64,000 nt of DNA, taken from the NCBI GenBank assembly GCA_965250265.1, contig CBDFNO010000015.1, positions 186,001-250,000 of the forward strand, read 5' to 3'. Of this stretch, positions 60,353 to 64,000 are shown piece by piece. Numbering within the stretch: position 1 is the first letter of the stretch; each line of letters begins with the position of its first letter. Both the position numbers and the translations under genes were made by a program. The notes beneath the pieces are model-generated. The model was not told the origin of the DNA. It worked only from the letters and a program-made list of their open reading frames with translations, and did not search any database. Source of the stretch: PRS1 sp965250265 (GTDB taxonomy: Bacteria > Bacteroidota > Bacteroidia > Flavobacteriales > Flavobacteriaceae).

Positions 60353-60418
60353 TTACGGAATATTTCCTCTAATTAATCCCTTAAATAATGCCTTCTTAAA
60401 CTGAATATTTTTTTTCAT
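60353..60418 (-). CDS. Possible 21-residue basic peptide upstream of the collar genes
   Basis: ATG-initiated ORF 'MKKNIQFKKALFKGLIRGNIP', strongly basic (seven Lys/Arg) and amphipathic. It lies 64 bases before the collar gene on the same strand. A TGTGTTTG box (one mismatch to TAnnTTTG) is about 26 bases before its start. It could be a leader peptide, a small antimicrobial-like peptide, or chance. Nothing else identifies it. Confidence 0.3.
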   Translation of the reverse strand: MKKNIQFKKALFKGLIRGNIP

Positions 60419-60771
60419 TTTGTTTGATGCTTAAGCTCGTACAAACACATTTTTGCGGTTTTATAATACTATTATTAACCTAGCTTTTAGCATCACTTTT
60501 AAAATTAAAAAGTGCTTACTTAACTAAGTTGAGTTACCAAATAAAAATCAGGACAATTACTTAAAATAATGCATACCAAAACTTGTTGCACAAATAAGCA
60601 GCTAATAATATTCTTAAAGGGAGAACTTTTGAATATTGCTTTACTTTTTTTGTAAAAAAGAAGATTTCAAAATTTAATACTTATTAGATTTCTAACAAAT
60701 ATTTAGATAACTAAATTAGTGATTTATTTTTGTATATGCCATATTCATCGTTGAATGTTTAATTATTTTAG
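60419..60771. other. Intergenic region between the collar operon and guaD
   Basis: 353 AT-rich bases. It should contain the promoters for both directions: TGTGTTTG upstream of the basic ORF (minus) and TATTTTTG at 60725-60732 (plus). A 7-bp hairpin, CACTTTT/AAAAGTG, lies at 60494-60514. I see no tRNA, IS element or larger ORF. Confidence 0.5.
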
Positions 60772-60885
60772 ATGAACTACTATCAATTCAAACCAATATC
60801 AAAGTTGGAATCATTCAAAAGCTTTCAGAGATTACTTAAATTTAAATCCCTTTACAAAAAATTGTATATTCGTTTATATAAGTAA
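60772..60885 (+). CDS. Possible 37-residue basic peptide upstream of guaD
   Basis: An ATG-initiated ORF 10 bases before the guaD start, in a different frame, beginning 'MNYYQFKPISKLESFKSF' and ending 'YKKLYIRLYK'. It is rich in Lys, Tyr, Phe and Leu. A TATTTTTG promoter box lies 39 bases before its start. The composition could be chance in AT-rich DNA; a leader peptide is the alternative. Confidence 0.25.
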   Translation: MNYYQFKPISKLESFKSFQRLLKFKSLYKKLYIRLYK

Positions 60886-60895
60886 ACCATCAAAA

Positions 60896-61375
60896 ATGAA
60901 TACAGATAATAAAGAAAACTTCATGAAAGAAGCTGTAAAAACAGCTTTAGAGGGTATTGCAAATAATGAAGGAGGTCCTTTTGGATGTATCGTTGTTAAA
61001 GATGGTAAAATTATTGGTAGAGGAAATAATAAAGTAACCTCAACTAATGATCCTACTGCACATGCAGAAGTTAACGCAATTAGAGATGCGTGTAAAAACT
61101 TAAATTCATTTCAATTAGAAGGCTGCGAAATTTACACCTCCTGCGAACCTTGCCCAATGTGTTTGGGAGCCATTTACTGGGCTCGGCCTGATAAAGTATA
61201 TTATGGAAGCAATCAAATTGATGCCGCTAACATTGGCTTTGATGATGAATTTATTTACAAAGAAATTCCATTGCCATATTCCGAAAGAAGTATTCCTTTT
61301 CAACAATTAGGTCGTAATGTTGCTTTAGAAGCATTTATAGAGTGGACTAAAAAGGAAGATAAAACAGAATATTAA
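60896..61375 (+). CDS. guaD: Guanine deaminase (cytidine-deaminase-like fold)
   Basis: 159 residues. The zinc site is His56-Ala-Glu58 in 'PTAHAEVNAIRDAC' and Cys86/Cys89 in 'SCEPCPMCLGAIYWARPDKVYYG'. 'IDAANIGFDDEFIYKEI' and the 'ALEAFIEWTKK' tail match the small guanine deaminases (Bacillus GuaD type) better than tRNA adenosine deaminase TadA. It converts guanine to xanthine, the substrate of the enzyme encoded downstream. It is 7 bases before the xanthine dehydrogenase gene, which supports the assignment. Confidence 0.9.
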   Translation: MNTDNKENFMKEAVKTALEGIANNEGGPFGCIVVKDGKIIGRGNNKVTSTNDPTAHAEVNAIRDACKNLNSFQLEGCEIYTSCEPCPMCLGAIYWARPDKVYYGSNQIDAANIGFDDEFIYKEIPLPYSERSIPFQQLGRNVALEAFIEWTKKEDKTEY

Positions 61376-61382
61376 TCATTCT

Positions 61383-62792
61383 ATGATAGAATTTGTTCTT
61401 AACAATAAAAAAATTAAAACAGACAAAAATGCTGGAATGACCTTACTCGATTTTGTGAGGTATGGACAGCGTCTAATGGGAACTAAAATTGGATGTCGTG
61501 AAGGTGATTGTGGCGCGTGCACAGTTTTAGTTGGCACTTTAAAAGAAGATGATACTGTTGAATACCAAAGTATTACATCCTGCATTTCACCTTTAGGGAA
61601 TGCACACGGTAAACATATTGTTACTATTGAAGGCACAAATCTAAAAGCTGATTTAACCACAGCGCAACTTGCGATGAAAGAAAATTATGCAACCCAATGT
61701 GGATTTTGTACTCCAGGATTTGTAGTCGCATTAACTGGATTTGCACTCTCTGATAATGAGAAAAATTATGAAAAATCTTTGGATGCTATTAGTGGAAACA
61801 TCTGTAGATGCACTGGATACAAATCAATTGAAAAAGCAGCTGATGATGTTTGTAAGACATTAGAATATAGTGAAACACAAATGCCTTTAGAATGGCTCAT
61901 CGAAAATAGTTTTATTCCTAAATATTTTCAAGGCATTCCTTCTAAATTAAAAGCATTACAAATTGCAGATAATTCGCAATCAGGAACTGTTTTTGTTTCT
62001 GGAGGTACCGATTTATATGTACAACAAGCTGATAATTTAATTGAAAACAATATTCATACAATTGCTAATAACAATGCTCTAAAAAGAATTAAAATTGAAG
62101 GTCAGACTTGTACTATTGGAGCTGGAACTAAAGTTACAGAACTCTGGAATCATAAAGAGCTAAACAACTATTTTCCAAACCTGAAAAAGCATCTCAAGCT
62201 TGTATCTTCTGAACAAATTCGTAATATGGCATCTTTTGGAGGTAATTTTGTTAATGCCTCGCCTATTGGAGATATGACCATTTTCTTTTTGGCTCTAAAT
62301 AGTGATATCTCAATTATCGATCAAGACGGAAATAAAAGAACGCTTCCGCTAAATCAATTTTATAAAGGTTATAAAACTTTCGATTTAAAGGACGTAGAAC
62401 TCATTAAAGACATTCAGTTTGAGCTTCCAACAAAATATACAAAATTCAATTTTGAAAAAGTGTCAAAACGCACACATCTAGATATTGCAAGTGTGAATTC
62501 TGCGATAAGTTTCACTTATGAAAATGAAATTATTCAAAATGCACATGTTTCTATTGGTGGCGTTGCAGCAATTCCAAAATATCTTTTTGAAACTTCAACA
62601 TTTTTAAACGGAAAACAGTTAAGTACACAATTAATTATTGAAACCAATACTGTTTTACAAGAAGAGATTTCTCCAATTAGCGATGTTCGTGGATCAAGCG
62701 ATTATAAACGTTTATTAGCTAGGCAATTATTCTTTGCACATTTTATTGAGTTGTTTCCAAAGCAGTTTAAATTAACAGATTTTGTTCAGTAG
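61383..62792 (+). CDS. xdhA: Xanthine dehydrogenase FeS/FAD subunit
   Basis: 469 residues. The plant-type [2Fe-2S] domain has CREGDCGAC (Cys38, 43, 46), and the second [2Fe-2S] domain has 'CGFCTPG' (about 104) and 'CRCTGY' (about 141). From 170 the FAD domain follows: 'FVSGGTDLYVQ', 'IRNMASFGGNFVNASPIGD' and 'FEKVSKRTHLDIASVNSAI'. It transfers electrons from the molybdopterin subunit to NAD in xanthine oxidation to urate. The next gene starts at its stop. Confidence 0.95.
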   Translation: MIEFVLNNKKIKTDKNAGMTLLDFVRYGQRLMGTKIGCREGDCGACTVLVGTLKEDDTVEYQSITSCISPLGNAHGKHIVTIEGTNLKADLTTAQLAMKENYATQCGFCTPGFVVALTGFALSDNEKNYEKSLDAISGNICRCTGYKSIEKAADDVCKTLEYSETQMPLEWLIENSFIPKYFQGIPSKLKALQIADNSQSGTVFVSGGTDLYVQQADNLIENNIHTIANNNALKRIKIEGQTCTIGAGTKVTELWNHKELNNYFPNLKKHLKLVSSEQIRNMASFGGNFVNASPIGDMTIFFLALNSDISIIDQDGNKRTLPLNQFYKGYKTFDLKDVELIKDIQFELPTKYTKFNFEKVSKRTHLDIASVNSAISFTYENEIIQNAHVSIGGVAAIPKYLFETSTFLNGKQLSTQLIIETNTVLQEEISPISDVRGSSDYKRLLARQLFFAHFIELFPKQFKLTDFVQ

Positions 62793-64000
62793 ATGATGAT
62801 GAAAAAAGAAATTGATTTCAATATTAAACAAAGTATAAAAAACATAGATTCATACACTCATGTGCGTGGAGAATCTATTTATGTTGACGATGTTAATGTA
62901 AGAGAAGGCACATTTTATTCGGTGGTTTTCGATTCACCAAAAGCACATGGGAAAATTAAATCCATAGATTATTTCAAAGCAGAACAACTTGAAGGTGTCG
63001 AACGTATTTTTACATATAAAGATATTCCTGGAGAAAATCAAATAGGTGGTATTATTCCAGATGAACCGTTATTTGCAGAAAAGGAAGTTCATTTCTGGGG
63101 GCAACCTATAGCCTTGATAGTTGCTGAAACTGAATTTATTGCTCGACAAGCTCGTCGATTAATTGTAATAGATATTGAAGATCTTCCTGTAATTACAACT
63201 TGTAAAGAAGCAAAAGAAAAAGGTAGCTTCATTAATGCGCCACGATCCTTTAAATTAGGAGATCCTGAAAATGCATTTAAAAACTGTGAATATGTTTTTG
63301 AAGGCGAAACCTTCTCAAACGGTCAAGAACAATTATACATCGAAACTCAAGGCGCTTATGCAGAACCACTTGAAAACGGAAATATAAAAATCACATCTTC
63401 TACTCAAGGACCAACAGCTGTTCAAAAAACTATCGCTAATGTTTTAGGTGTAGCAATGCATAAAATTGAAGTGGATGTCACTCGTCTTGGTGGCGGATTT
63501 GGTGGTAAAGAAGACCAGGCAACGCCTTGGGCAGTAATGGCTGCTTTGGCAACATATCACCTCAACCAATCGGTTAAACTCATTTTAAATCGTCATGATG
63601 ATTTACGAATGACAGGCAAACGTCATCCATACGAAAGCGCTTATAAAATTGGTCTTGATAAGGATTTGAAAATTTTGGCTTATGAAGCAGAATTTTTACA
63701 AAATTCTGGTGCAGCATGTGATTTATCTCCGGCAATTGCTGAACGTACACTGTTTCATGCTACCAATAGTTATTTTGTTGAGAATGTAAAAACAACCGTT
63801 TTAAGTTGTAAAACAAATTTACCTCCAAATACAGCTTTTCGAGGTTTTGGTGGACCTCAAGGCATGTTTGTTATAGAATCTGCAATTGCAAAAGCTGCTA
63901 ACGAACTTGGTGTTTCAGCAAGTAAAATTCAAGAGATTAATTTACTCAAAGAAAATGATGAATTCTCCTATGGACAAATTGCTACTCAAGTTGAAGCTGG
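62793..64000 (+). CDS. xdhB: Xanthine dehydrogenase molybdopterin-binding subunit (5' part)
   Basis: The first 402 codons are visible; the gene runs off the window. It begins MMMKKEIDFN (62793) directly at the xdhA stop. Family elements are 'SYTHVRGESIYVDD', 'KAHGKIKSIDY', 'VHFWGQPIALIVAETE', 'QLYIETQGAYAEP' and the molybdopterin-contact 'LGGGFGGKEDQA' near residue 232, then 'TAFRGFGGPQGMFVIE'. It oxidises hypoxanthine and xanthine to urate. The remainder, including the catalytic Glu near the C-terminus, is not seen. Confidence 0.95.
   Translation, partial: MMMKKEIDFNIKQSIKNIDSYTHVRGESIYVDDVNVREGTFYSVVFDSPKAHGKIKSIDYFKAEQLEGVERIFTYKDIPGENQIGGIIPDEPLFAEKEVHFWGQPIALIVAETEFIARQARRLIVIDIEDLPVITTCKEAKEKGSFINAPRSFKLGDPENAFKNCEYVFEGETFSNGQEQLYIETQGAYAEPLENGNIKITSSTQGPTAVQKTIANVLGVAMHKIEVDVTRLGGGFGGKEDQATPWAVMAALATYHLNQSVKLILNRHDDLRMTGKRHPYESAYKIGLDKDLKILAYEAEFLQNSGAACDLSPAIAERTLFHATNSYFVENVKTTVLSCKTNLPPNTAFRGFGGPQGMFVIESAIAKAANELGVSASKIQEINLLKENDEFSYGQIATQVEA

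Noticed and set aside
60494..60514. Hairpin CACTTTT/AAAAGTG as a terminator
   Set aside because: A 7-bp AT-rich stem without a T tract is too weak to call.

Overview
The window is AT-rich DNA from a member of the Bacteroidetes, almost certainly family Flavobacteriaceae. The evidence is TAnnTTTG-type -7 promoter boxes, proteins ending in type IX secretion (T9SS) sorting domains, Bacteroidetes-restricted families (DUF4421, DUF4286, DUF4199, DUF6428, an OlsF-like fused acyltransferase), and dispersed repeats of the GTCATTCTGAA...GAATCT type. I cannot name the genus. Most of the window is ordinary chromosome; accessory features are concentrated at 1-3700, 3700-6650, 11000-11500, 23500-28400 and 50200-60900.

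Layout. 1-3700: an ArsR-type regulator (cut by the window edge) divergent from a membrane di-iron hydroxylase, a TsdA-like dihaem cytochrome c, a Tat lipoprotein and a secreted DsrE-like protein, suggesting periplasmic sulfur-compound redox chemistry. 3700-6650: two genes broken by single-base frameshifts (an MFS transporter and a DUF4421 outer-membrane protein) on either side of an intact SYLF protein. 6659-22426: mainly housekeeping genes (metG, LD-carboxypeptidase, yraN, mfd, fbp, aspartate kinase, an olsF-like lipid synthase). A GIY-YIG gene is bracketed by inverted copies of a dispersed repeat, and related repeats are embedded in frame inside mfd and metG. 23526-25302: an ars operon (arsR, DUF6428, GNAT, arsC) with no efflux pump. 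25362-28387: a small-gene operon behind a membrane-anchored LuxR-type regulator, with paired palindromic sites in its promoter. 28397-39425: D-2-hydroxyacid dehydrogenase, cupin, mgtE, rsmA, TPR protein, serS, HTTM protein, ribF, plus a Flavo-1-like structured element. 39495-47469: two large T9SS reprolysin-like metallopeptidases with lipoproteins between them. 47522-50121: pth, rplY, prs and tRNA-Leu(CAA).

50259-60418 is the most unusual region. It has two tandem phage-tail-collar (microcystin-dependent-protein-like) genes, a substrate-binding-protein-like gene with no signal peptide three bases downstream, a decayed copy of that gene's 3' part, and a 2352-residue T9SS protein with eight almost identical 264-bp repeats. 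No other phage gene is present. A 21-codon basic ORF precedes the collar genes. The window ends in a purine catabolism operon (guanine deaminase, xanthine dehydrogenase FeS/FAD subunit, and the start of the molybdopterin subunit).

All assignments come from reading the sequence and motif recognition; no database search was run. Promoter and operator calls are pattern matches only.
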